A stretch of 64,000 nt of DNA from Actinopolymorpha alba DSM 45243. Its GTDB lineage: Bacteria; Actinomycetota; Actinomycetes; Propionibacteriales; Actinopolymorphaceae. Below, piece after piece: positions 49,533-57,963 of the stretch; positions within the stretch are counted from its first letter, which is position 1, and each line of letters begins with the position of its first letter. The notes beneath the pieces were generated by a model that made no database searches, was not told the origin of the DNA, and saw nothing but the letters and a program-made list of their open reading frames with translations. The translations under genes were made by a program, and so were the position numbers. Location of the stretch: the NCBI RefSeq assembly GCF_000373925.1, contig NZ_KB892763.1, positions 1 through 64,000 of the forward strand, read 5' to 3'.

Positions 49533-51797
49533 ATGGACGTGGACATGAAAGTAAGCGTGGGCGTACGCCGACCCGTCGAGATCATCGTCGACACGTGGGG
49601 AATCCCGCACATCTACGCCGAAACCGTTGAGGATGCCTTCATCGCCCAGGGGTTCAACGCGGCGAGGGATCGGCTCTTCCAGATCGACCTGTGGCGGCGG
49701 CGTGGGCTCGGGTTGCTGTCGGAGGTCCTCGGCCCGGACTACGTCGAGCGCGACCGAGCCGCCCGACTCTTCCTCTACCGCGGCGAAATGGCGCGGGAAT
49801 GGACGAGCTACGGACCGGACACCGAGGCGATCGCGACCAGCTTCACGTCAGGCATCAACGCCTATGTCGACTGGCTGGACACGCATCCCGAAGCGCTGCC
49901 ACCGGAGTTCGAGTTGCTCGGCTACCGGCCGGCGTACTGGCAACCCGATGACATCGTGCGCATCCGCAGCCACGGTATCGTCCACAACCTGCTCCAGGAG
50001 GTCGCGCGGGCACGGGTCACCAATGTTGCCGGTTTGCAGGCCGATCTGGTCCGCCAGCGACTCCAGCCGGCGCGTCAACCCCACCTTGCTGAGGGCGTGG
50101 ATCTGGACCTGCCGCCGGAGATCCTGCGGGTCTTCGAACTCGCTACGCAGCCTCTGGTGTTCAGTGGGGATCCGAGGGCGCCGCTCGGGGCCGCGGCGCC
50201 GAGCGATCCGACGGCGGAAGGCAGCAACAACTGGGTGGTCGCCGGGAGCCGGACCACCACCGGCCGGCCGATCCTGGCCAGCGACCCGCACCGCACCTAC
50301 GCCACGCCGTCGTTGAGGTACGTCGCCCATCTCTCGGCGCCGGGACTTGAGGTCATCGGTGCCGGCGAGCCTGCCCTGCCGGGGGTGACGGCCGGGCACA
50401 ACGGCCAAGTGGCGTTCGGCTTCACCATCTTTCCCGTCGACGTGCAGGACCTCTACGTCTACGAACTCGACACCACCGACCCGACCCGCTACAGGTACGC
50501 CGATGGTTGGGAAGAGCTGCGGATCATCGCCGAGAAGATCCCGGTCAAGGGCGAGCCGTCGCGTCAATGCGAGCTTGCCTTCACCCGGCACGGCCCGGTG
50601 ATCCACGTCGACCAGAAACGACACCGCGCGTACGCCGTCCGCTCCACCTGGTCCGAACCCGGCACCGCGCCGTACCTCGGCAGCCTGGCATACCTCCAGG
50701 CCCAGGACGTGGCGGCATTCCGTGCGGCGTTGCGAGGCTGGGGAGGTCCGGGGGAGAACCACGTCTACGCCGACGTCGACGGCGCCATCGGCTGGACCGC
50801 GGCCGCGCTGGTGCCCAGGCGTCCGGAGTGGGACGGCCTGTTGCCGGTGCCGGGGGACGGCCGCTACGAGTGGGACGGCTTCCATGCGAGCGAGGAGTTT
50901 CCCGAGATCCTCAACCCCGCTGAGGGATTCGTCGCGACCGCCAACCAGTTCAACCTTCCTGAGGGCTTCCCCGCCGATCGGCACCTGTCGTACGAATGGC
51001 CTGACCCGGCGCGGCATCGGCGCATCGTGGAGGTCTTGTCGGCGTCGGAGCCACACTCGTTGACGGATTCGATGCGGTTGCAGACAGACGTAAAATCCGT
51101 CGCGGCCCGCGAGATCGTGGGTGTGCTGGCCACCCTGCATTCAGAGGAGCCCGCGACCGCGTCGGCCCTGGAACTCCTGCGTGGTTGGGATGCGGTCGAG
51201 TCGGCTGATTCCGCCGCGGCGGCCCTCTATGAGTACTGGATATCGCGGCATCTCATGCCGGCCTTCGCCGAGGCGTCGTCCGGGGCAAGGGCGCGCTCGG
51301 CAGCCGCCGGCGTTGTCGACTACACCGGCATGCGGGACGAGCTGCTCAGCCAACCAGGCTGGGAGCCGCTGATGCTCTCCACGCTAGGGGCTGCCTACGC
51401 CGCACTGGAACGCCTACTGGGTAAGGATTCTGGCGCCTGGCGGTGGGGTGACCTCCACCGTAACCAACAACCGCATCCGCTGGGATTCCTCGATCCGTCG
51501 TTCGAGGTGGGACCGATCCCAGTCGGTGGTTCGGGTACCACCGTCAACGCCGCGCCGTACCTCTCGGACGAATTCGTACAGACGATCGGTGCGTCGTTCC
51601 GGATGGTGCTCGACGTGGGCGCCTGGGACGACTCGGTGGTGATCAACACGCCAGGGCAGTCAGGAGATCCACGCAGCCCGCACTACCGCGACCTCCTCGA
51701 GTCGTGGCGGCGTGGCGCCTACATTCCGCTGCTGTACAGCCGCGGAGCCGTCGAACGCCACGCCGCCACCCGCATCACCCTCGAACCTCAGGAGTGA
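49533..51797 (+). CDS. Penicillin acylase-family Ntn hydrolase
   Basis: An amidohydrolase of 754 residues. WGIPHIYAETVEDAFIAQGF and ARDRLFQIDLWRRRGLGLLSE open the alpha part. EGSNNWVVAGSRTTTG places the nucleophile Ser231 at the processing site between alpha and beta chains, and ASDPHR follows. Members cleave amide bonds of penicillins, N-acyl-homoserine lactones or other acyl amides. No signal peptide is seen, so the enzyme seems cytosolic. An AGGA lies 5 bp before ATG 49533; ATG 49545 is possible. Confidence 0.9.
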   Translation: MDVDMKVSVGVRRPVEIIVDTWGIPHIYAETVEDAFIAQGFNAARDRLFQIDLWRRRGLGLLSEVLGPDYVERDRAARLFLYRGEMAREWTSYGPDTEAIATSFTSGINAYVDWLDTHPEALPPEFELLGYRPAYWQPDDIVRIRSHGIVHNLLQEVARARVTNVAGLQADLVRQRLQPARQPHLAEGVDLDLPPEILRVFELATQPLVFSGDPRAPLGAAAPSDPTAEGSNNWVVAGSRTTTGRPILASDPHRTYATPSLRYVAHLSAPGLEVIGAGEPALPGVTAGHNGQVAFGFTIFPVDVQDLYVYELDTTDPTRYRYADGWEELRIIAEKIPVKGEPSRQCELAFTRHGPVIHVDQKRHRAYAVRSTWSEPGTAPYLGSLAYLQAQDVAAFRAALRGWGGPGENHVYADVDGAIGWTAAALVPRRPEWDGLLPVPGDGRYEWDGFHASEEFPEILNPAEGFVATANQFNLPEGFPADRHLSYEWPDPARHRRIVEVLSASEPHSLTDSMRLQTDVKSVAAREIVGVLATLHSEEPATASALELLRGWDAVESADSAAAALYEYWISRHLMPAFAEASSGARARSAAAGVVDYTGMRDELLSQPGWEPLMLSTLGAAYAALERLLGKDSGAWRWGDLHRNQQPHPLGFLDPSFEVGPIPVGGSGTTVNAAPYLSDEFVQTIGASFRMVLDVGAWDDSVVINTPGQSGDPRSPHYRDLLESWRRGAYIPLLYSRGAVERHAATRITLEPQE

Positions 51798-51843
51798 ATT
51801 TCAGGAGGAAACCCCCGAGTGAGCCCCGAGACGCAGGGCGGTG

Positions 51844-53790
51844 TCACCCAGGCCAGCGGATCGCGCGTTCAGCAACCCCTCCACGCGTGCTTGACGCCCG
51901 CACCGTCACGGTGTCGAGCGACGTTCCCGGGTTGACCTTGACCCGCACCGTCGCCTGGTAGCTGCTCTGCCCCTTGAGCCAGAACTCCGGTGGCGCGCCG
52001 ACGACCTGGCCGGCACCGCTCGGCAGCCGCACGGTCACGGTGTCCGGGCGTACGATCTTGACCCGCTTCGCTTGTTCGAGCGCGGTCGGGATGCGACCCG
52101 GATTGCGGACGGTCACCGTCACCTCGTGGGTGGCGCCGTCCTTCTGCCCCTTGGCCAGTGCCCGTGCCTTCGTGTCGGTGATCTCGACGCGGGGGAGTTC
52201 GAACGCCATCGCCAGGTTGAACTTCGCCTGGTTGGCGGCCCATTCCTCCAGCAGCTCCGCGGGCGCGTTCTGGTTCCAGAACTTCGGGTTGAAGCCACCG
52301 ATCTCCACCGCACCAAGGGTTTCGTGCTCGAAGGGCTTCCAGGGAAGGAAGCAGTCCTCGCGGTTGTTCTCCGCGCACCACCGGGAACGTTCCCAGTCGT
52401 CGAAGCGGCCGTCCTTGTTGTAGTCGGTGAAGCGGCCGCCGTTCCACAGCTCATCGCCGTACCACACCGCGCCGAACTGGAAGTAGCCGAAGTCCGGGCC
52501 GTGCCCGAACAACGCCTCCGGCTCGCCACCAAACCTGGTCGCGTAGTCACGGTAGACGTCGCCGGCCCACGGATAGTCCGTGAACGACACTCCCACCTCG
52601 TCGAAGTACTCGAAGAGCTTGAGATCGGAGGCGAACATGCAGTCCTTCTCCTCGCACGTCGACGGCCCCCGCAGGTGCATGGGTACGGCGGTGTCCATCG
52701 AGTTGACGACGCCGACGTTGGGGTGGGAGGTGAGGAACGTGAAGACGTGCCGGGTCTCGGGTTCGGAGAGCGGATAGGCGCCGGCACCGGCCTGGGTGTT
52801 ACCCCGCCCGGTGCGTTCCGCGGACGCTTCGGGCCGCCAGTTGTAGGGATAGTTGCGGTGCAGGTCGAGTCCGCCGATGCCGTCCTCGCCAATCCTCCCG
52901 TCGCCGTCATGGTCGATTCCCTCGGTATAGACGAGGTAGTCGCCGTTGCCCTGGCCGACGTTGCGGAGCACCCGCCCGGCCGGATCGCGGTCGTCGATCA
53001 CGTGTGTGCCCTTGCCGGGCCCCACCCGCTTACGCATCTGCGTCGCGTAGCCGTCGCCGTTGAGGTCGAGCGGGGGATCCTCGTCCAGCTTGCCGTCCCC
53101 GTCGGAGTCGTGTGGCCGAACTGAACTCCGGTTGGTCTGTGCGGTCCAGCGGTACAGGTCGCTGCCGTCGGGATTGTTCAACGGCCTGAGGTAGATGGCC
53201 TTCTCGTCGATCAGCTGGGTGATCTTCGGGTCGGAGCCGTGCTTTTCGACCAGCTGCCAGGTAAGCCACAGCACGCTCTCGGTGCTGGTGATCTCGCCGG
53301 AATGGCGCCCGCCCTCGAAGAACGCCGCCGGCTTGTCGGTGTCCTTGCCGGTTGCTTTGTTCGTGATCGTCAGCTGGTAGATCGGTTCGCCGCCGAAGCT
53401 CTTGCCGACTTCGTAGAGCTCGGTGATGTCAGGGTGTTCGTACGCCCACTTCCGCAGCCACCAGTTGATCTCCTTGGAGCTGTGGAAATGCTCGAAGTCC
53501 ATCTTGCCTGGAACCTTCGGCTGGAGTTCGGCATAACGTACGACGGGGAACTCGCTGGGTCCGTCCCGATCGCCAGGGACGGTGTAGGTGTCGCCGTCAG
53601 GGAACGGGTCTGGGAATGGTCCGGGCGGTTGCGGGGCGTCCGCCGCGGCCGCTCCTCGCGTCTCTGGTGTGCTTGCGGCGAACGGCCCAGCTTGCACGAC
53701 GGGTAGCAGAAGCCCAACGCTGAGAGCCAGGACTCCCAGCGTCGTAAGCGGTTTCGCGGAAATAGCAGGCAACGTCTGCGCACCTCCCAA
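51844..53790 (-). CDS. Secreted M14 zinc carboxypeptidase
   Basis: A 648-residue exported metallopeptidase with a hydrophobic signal segment (LTTLGVLALSVGLLLPVVQA). FEGGRHSGE supplies His163 and Glu166, and GLDLHRNYPYNW the substrate Arg/Asn. The third zinc site is unusual: the strand reads VVNSMDTAVPMHLRGP, with Asp366 where His is expected; His372 is nearby. Asp-rich loops (DSDGDGKLDED, DLNGDG, DHDGDGRIGED, DYNKDGRFDD) look like calcium-binding inserts. Divergent from the S8 gene and convergent with the acylase (46 bp). Confidence 0.88.
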   Translation of the reverse strand: MGGAQTLPAISAKPLTTLGVLALSVGLLLPVVQAGPFAASTPETRGAAAADAPQPPGPFPDPFPDGDTYTVPGDRDGPSEFPVVRYAELQPKVPGKMDFEHFHSSKEINWWLRKWAYEHPDITELYEVGKSFGGEPIYQLTITNKATGKDTDKPAAFFEGGRHSGEITSTESVLWLTWQLVEKHGSDPKITQLIDEKAIYLRPLNNPDGSDLYRWTAQTNRSSVRPHDSDGDGKLDEDPPLDLNGDGYATQMRKRVGPGKGTHVIDDRDPAGRVLRNVGQGNGDYLVYTEGIDHDGDGRIGEDGIGGLDLHRNYPYNWRPEASAERTGRGNTQAGAGAYPLSEPETRHVFTFLTSHPNVGVVNSMDTAVPMHLRGPSTCEEKDCMFASDLKLFEYFDEVGVSFTDYPWAGDVYRDYATRFGGEPEALFGHGPDFGYFQFGAVWYGDELWNGGRFTDYNKDGRFDDWERSRWCAENNREDCFLPWKPFEHETLGAVEIGGFNPKFWNQNAPAELLEEWAANQAKFNLAMAFELPRVEITDTKARALAKGQKDGATHEVTVTVRNPGRIPTALEQAKRVKIVRPDTVTVRLPSGAGQVVGAPPEFWLKGQSSYQATVRVKVNPGTSLDTVTVRASSTRGGVAERAIRWPG

Positions 53791-54061
53791 TGAGGGTCGG
53801 AGATGCGCTCACCGTAGGTCGACGAATTCAGACCGTACACAGGCTGGCGGAAAGCCTGACAGCATCTGGACAGCTCAGACCGTGTTGTGTCACAGCCACG
53901 AGGCGGGCGTGTTATCGCCAATGCCCCACCATGCTGTGAGCCTCGTGGCGCGTCTGCGCCACGGCGCGAAATCGCCAGCCACGAGAGGCGCCGGCGTTCG
54001 CGGATGGCGGCATCCTGTCGGCTACCGCGGATCGAACGAGTGCGCCGGAAGGGGCTGGCCG
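53791..54061. other. Divergent promoter region of the two secreted peptidases
   Basis: The gap carries GCCACGAGGC/GCCTCGTGGC (53895-53904 and 53940-53949, 35-nt loop) and GTGGCGC/GCGCCAC (53945-53962). Promoters for both genes should lie here; no clear hexamers were assigned. Confidence 0.45.
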
Positions 54062-57000
54062 ATGCCGTCGAGGTGGGGGAGATTGTCGCGAGCGTTGGCG
54101 CTGGCGACGCCCGGAGTCATCGTCACTGGGCTCCTGATGGTGGGCGCGGCCCCGGCCATGCCGGCGACAGCCGACTCACCTGGCCGGAGCACCGCACCCG
54201 AGCAGCCGGCGACGAGACCCGACGAAGCCAGGACCGTGACATTGCTGACCGGCGCCCGAGTGCGGGTGGATCCGGTGGCCAAGGGCCGGAACGCCGTCAC
54301 CGTCGTTCCGAACGACGACGGTGCGCGCGCCAACGTCAAGGTGGTCCAGAGCCATGGCGATCTCTACGCGTTCCCCGACGAGGTGGTGGCCGGCGTCAGC
54401 TCAGGTGCCCTCGACCGCGAACTCTTCAACCTCACCGGCCTGATCGAGCAGGGCCTGGACGACGCGCACCAGTCCGCGCTGCCCGTGCTGATCACCTACA
54501 CCGGTGAGCCACCGCAACGGGGAACGAACGCCGGCCCCGCGCCCCAAGGGCTCCCCGGGACCACACGGACCGCCACCCTCGAGAGCATCAACGCGATCGC
54601 GGCCACGACCGACAAGGCGGCAGCCCGGGACTTCTGGCGCGCGGTGAGCGGCCGGGCAGCCCCCACCACGCAAGCGCCGCAACGTCTCGCGAACGGCATC
54701 AAGAAGATCTGGCTGGACCGCAAGGTGACCGCTGACCTCGCCGAGAGCGTGCCCCAGATCGGCGCTCCGGCGGCCTGGCAGGCCGGCTTCGACGGCACCG
54801 GCGTCACCGTCGCGGTCCTCGACACCGGTATCGACGCGGCCCACCCCGACCTGGCGGGCAAGGTGGTGGGCTCCCGCGACTTCACCGGCACCGGCTCCGG
54901 CACGGTCAAGGACGGGCACGGCCACGGCACGCACGTGGCGTCGACGATCGCGGGATCTGGCGCGGCGGCCGGCGGTGCGCGCAAGGGTGTCGCGCCCGGC
55001 GCTCGACTGCTGGTGGGCAAGGCGCTCGACGACAGTGGTTCTGGCCAGAACTCCTGGCTGATCGATGCCATGGAGTGGGCCGCCACCAGCGGCGCCGACA
55101 TCGTGAGCATGAGCCTGAGCAGCGAGGCCACAGACGGCTCCGACCCGCTGAGTCAGGCGGTCAACAACCTGACCGCGTCCACCGGGACCCTCTTCGTCGC
55201 CGCGGCAGGCAACCAAGGGCCGTCGGACCAGACCGTCCGCAACCCCGGCACCGCCGACGCCGCGCTCACGGTGGGCGCGGTCGACAAGTCCGACCAACTG
55301 GCGGACTTCTCCAGTCGCGGCCCGAGGCTCGGTGACTACGCGATCAAGCCCGACATCACCGCGCCGGGGGTTGCCATCGTCGCGGCCCGCGCCGACGGGA
55401 CGACCATGGGCACTCCGGTCGACGCGCGCTACACGACCGCCTCGGGTACGTCGATGGCCACACCCCACGTGGCGGGCGCGGCGGCGATCCTGCTCCAGCA
55501 GCACCCCGACTGGGATCCCGGCCAGCTCAAGTCCGCGCTGGTGAGCACGGCCCGCCCGCACTCGGATCTCAGCGTCTACCAGCAGGGCGGCGGCCGGGTC
55601 GACATCGGCCGCGCCGTGACCAGCCAGGTGTACGCGCACCCCGGCACCCTCGACCTCGGCAGGTTCGACTGGCCGCACGACGGATCTGACCCGCCGGTCG
55701 CTCGCACGATCACCTACACGAACACCTCGCCCCGGGAGGTGACTCTCGACCTCGCGGTCCCGGTCAGCGGCAAGGAGGGCGCCACCCCGCCACCGGGGAT
55801 GTTCACCCTGAGCGCCCCGCGGGTCGTCGTACCCGCGAACGGCACCAGCGAGGTGACGCTCACCCTCGATCCCACCCTCGGCGAGCCAGACCTCTACGGC
55901 GGGTACGTCACGGCGGCGACGCCCGACGGCGAGGTCCTCGCGCACACGTCGGTCGGCCTCTACAAGGAACCCCGGATGGTCGAGCTCACCGTCGAGGCGA
56001 TCGCGCATGACGGTCGGACTGCCGCTGGCAGCAGTTCGGTCGACCTGTGGAACCTCGACACCGACGCCTGGGAGACCGGCTACTTCGGGGGCAAGGGCGG
56101 CTCCAGCAAACCGGCGACCTTCCGGGTCCGCCCGGGCACGTACAGCCTGATGGCCTACCTCTTCACCCTCGATGAGCCCAATCTCGCCGGCCGCGAGGTC
56201 GCCCTGGTCGGGCAACCCGAGCTGGTGATCACCGACGACACCCGGATCGTGCTCGACGGTCGGACGGCGAACAAGCTGGTCGTCGCCACGCCCAAGCCGA
56301 CCGAACACCAGGGTGTGACCGTGAGCTATCACCGGGCTGCCGAGAAGGAGTGGTTCACGCTGTCGTACCTGCTCGACAAGTACGTCGACGTGGTGTACGC
56401 GGCGCCCACCGCGCGGGTCGGTCGGGGTGAGTTCGAGATGTACACCCAGTGGGAGATGTTCGCGCCCGAGATCGCGCTGGCCGTCCGTGGCACGGATGCC
56501 CGCGTCGAGACGGAGTACACCATCGGGTCGCCGAAGATCGACGGTCGCCAGGCCCTCGGCGTCGTGGCCGCACCAGAGAACGCCACCTTGGACGACCTCG
56601 CGCGACTTCCCGCCAAGGGCAAGGCCGTCCTGGTCCAGCGGTCAGACGAGCGGTCGATCGACGCGCAGGTCCGAGCGGCCGCGGCCGCGGGCGCCCGGGC
56701 GGTCATCGTCCACCACGACCGGCCGGGCTGGCTGCTCGGACGGGTGGACGCGGGTTCGCCGGTCCCGTCGTTCACGATCTCGGCCACGGAGGGCGCACGG
56801 TGGCGGGACAAGCTGCGCGCGACCGGCTCGTTGACACTGGACCTCACGGGCGTCGCGGTGAGCCCGTACCTCTACGACCTGATGCTGCCCGAGCAGGGAC
56901 GGATCCCGGCCCGACCGAGCTACGACATCAGCAGCAGGAACACCGCCCGCCTCGACACCAACATCCACGCGGGGACCCAGGGCCAGGCGAGTACGGAGGC

Positions 57001-57904
57001 GCGGCACGGGTTCCGCCCGCACACGACGTTCTCGCTGCGGATCCCGCGTAAGCTGCCGCTGCCACTCCATCGGACGGAGTGGGTGTCGGCCGGCGACACG
57101 CGGTGGCAGCAGCTGGTGTGGCCGAACCCCTCGTTGCGGGGCGGGCTCGCCGACCCCCTCCGGAGTTACCGGGCGGGTACGACGCGGGAGCGCGGGTGGT
57201 TCAGGTCCGTCGTACGTCCGGGCGTTCCCGATGAGGTGGAGCGGTACGCCGGGTACGGGTTCCCCGGCTATCGCGAGGGCGACGAGCTCACCATCGGGAT
57301 CCGGGAGTTCCTCGACGCGAGTGGGGGATACGGCGACGCGTCGGCCGGTGACGACGTACGTGCCCGCCTCTACCGCGACGGCGACCTCGTGCTCGAACGC
57401 GACGGGGTGTACGGCGAGTGGCCGGCGGCCGCCGGCAGGGCGACGTACCAGCTGGATCTGAGCGTCAGCCGGGACGCGCCCTGGTGGCAGCACTCGACGG
57501 CGACCGAGACGTCGTGGACGTTCACCTCCCAGCGGCCGGCCGCGGGCGAGCGGGCGTTCCTCCCGCTGCTGCAGGTCGACTACGACCTCGACGTCGACCT
57601 CCTCAACCGGGTCAAGCCGTCAGGGCCGCTCCCGATCAGCCTCGACGTCCACCGGCAGGCGCGGGTGGCCAAGGCTTCGGTCGCCGGTGCCAAGGTCTGG
57701 GTGTCCGCCGACGGCGGCGCGCACTGGACGCCGGTCGACCGGGTGAAGAGCGAGGGCGGCGGCCGGTACACCGCGACGGTGGTGCACCCGCCTGGTGGTG
57801 GGGCGGGGGAGCGCTGGATGTCGCTGCGGGTCAGGGCCTGGGACACCAGCGGCAACGCGATCGACCAGACGGTGCACCAGGCGTACCGGCTGGCGGCCCG
57901 CTGA
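54062..57904 (+). CDS. Secreted S8 subtilisin-like serine peptidase, multidomain
   Basis: A 1280-residue exported protease. ATG 54062 has GGAAGGGG 7 bp upstream and begins a signal peptide (LALATPGVIVTGLLMVGAAPA). The catalytic triad is complete: Asp254 in VLDTGID, His288 in HGHGTHVAS, Ser464 in GTSMATPHVAG, with the oxyanion Asn384 in AAGNQG. After residue ~520 come beta-sandwich domains; a PA-like insert (RAVIVHHDRPGWLL) lies near 880. The large C-terminal part is probably for substrate or surface binding. Forms a divergent pair with the M14 gene. Confidence 0.92.
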   Translation: MPSRWGRLSRALALATPGVIVTGLLMVGAAPAMPATADSPGRSTAPEQPATRPDEARTVTLLTGARVRVDPVAKGRNAVTVVPNDDGARANVKVVQSHGDLYAFPDEVVAGVSSGALDRELFNLTGLIEQGLDDAHQSALPVLITYTGEPPQRGTNAGPAPQGLPGTTRTATLESINAIAATTDKAAARDFWRAVSGRAAPTTQAPQRLANGIKKIWLDRKVTADLAESVPQIGAPAAWQAGFDGTGVTVAVLDTGIDAAHPDLAGKVVGSRDFTGTGSGTVKDGHGHGTHVASTIAGSGAAAGGARKGVAPGARLLVGKALDDSGSGQNSWLIDAMEWAATSGADIVSMSLSSEATDGSDPLSQAVNNLTASTGTLFVAAAGNQGPSDQTVRNPGTADAALTVGAVDKSDQLADFSSRGPRLGDYAIKPDITAPGVAIVAARADGTTMGTPVDARYTTASGTSMATPHVAGAAAILLQQHPDWDPGQLKSALVSTARPHSDLSVYQQGGGRVDIGRAVTSQVYAHPGTLDLGRFDWPHDGSDPPVARTITYTNTSPREVTLDLAVPVSGKEGATPPPGMFTLSAPRVVVPANGTSEVTLTLDPTLGEPDLYGGYVTAATPDGEVLAHTSVGLYKEPRMVELTVEAIAHDGRTAAGSSSVDLWNLDTDAWETGYFGGKGGSSKPATFRVRPGTYSLMAYLFTLDEPNLAGREVALVGQPELVITDDTRIVLDGRTANKLVVATPKPTEHQGVTVSYHRAAEKEWFTLSYLLDKYVDVVYAAPTARVGRGEFEMYTQWEMFAPEIALAVRGTDARVETEYTIGSPKIDGRQALGVVAAPENATLDDLARLPAKGKAVLVQRSDERSIDAQVRAAAAAGARAVIVHHDRPGWLLGRVDAGSPVPSFTISATEGARWRDKLRATGSLTLDLTGVAVSPYLYDLMLPEQGRIPARPSYDISSRNTARLDTNIHAGTQGQASTEARHGFRPHTTFSLRIPRKLPLPLHRTEWVSAGDTRWQQLVWPNPSLRGGLADPLRSYRAGTTRERGWFRSVVRPGVPDEVERYAGYGFPGYREGDELTIGIREFLDASGGYGDASAGDDVRARLYRDGDLVLERDGVYGEWPAAAGRATYQLDLSVSRDAPWWQHSTATETSWTFTSQRPAAGERAFLPLLQVDYDLDVDLLNRVKPSGPLPISLDVHRQARVAKASVAGAKVWVSADGGAHWTPVDRVKSEGGGRYTATVVHPPGGGAGERWMSLRVRAWDTSGNAIDQTVHQAYRLAAR

Positions 57905-57914
57905 GCGAGAAGTC

Positions 57915-57963
57915 AGCCGGTCGACCCGCGCCAGCCTCCTCTACAGGCGCGGGTCGACCGGCT
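57915..57963. terminator. Bidirectional 18-bp hairpin between S8 peptidase and pnkp
   Basis: AGCCGGTCGACCCGCGCC (57915-57932) pairs perfectly with 57946-57963 around a 13-nt loop. The right arm codes for the last residues of Pnkp (EPVDPRL), so one hairpin serves both convergent genes. Confidence 0.8.
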
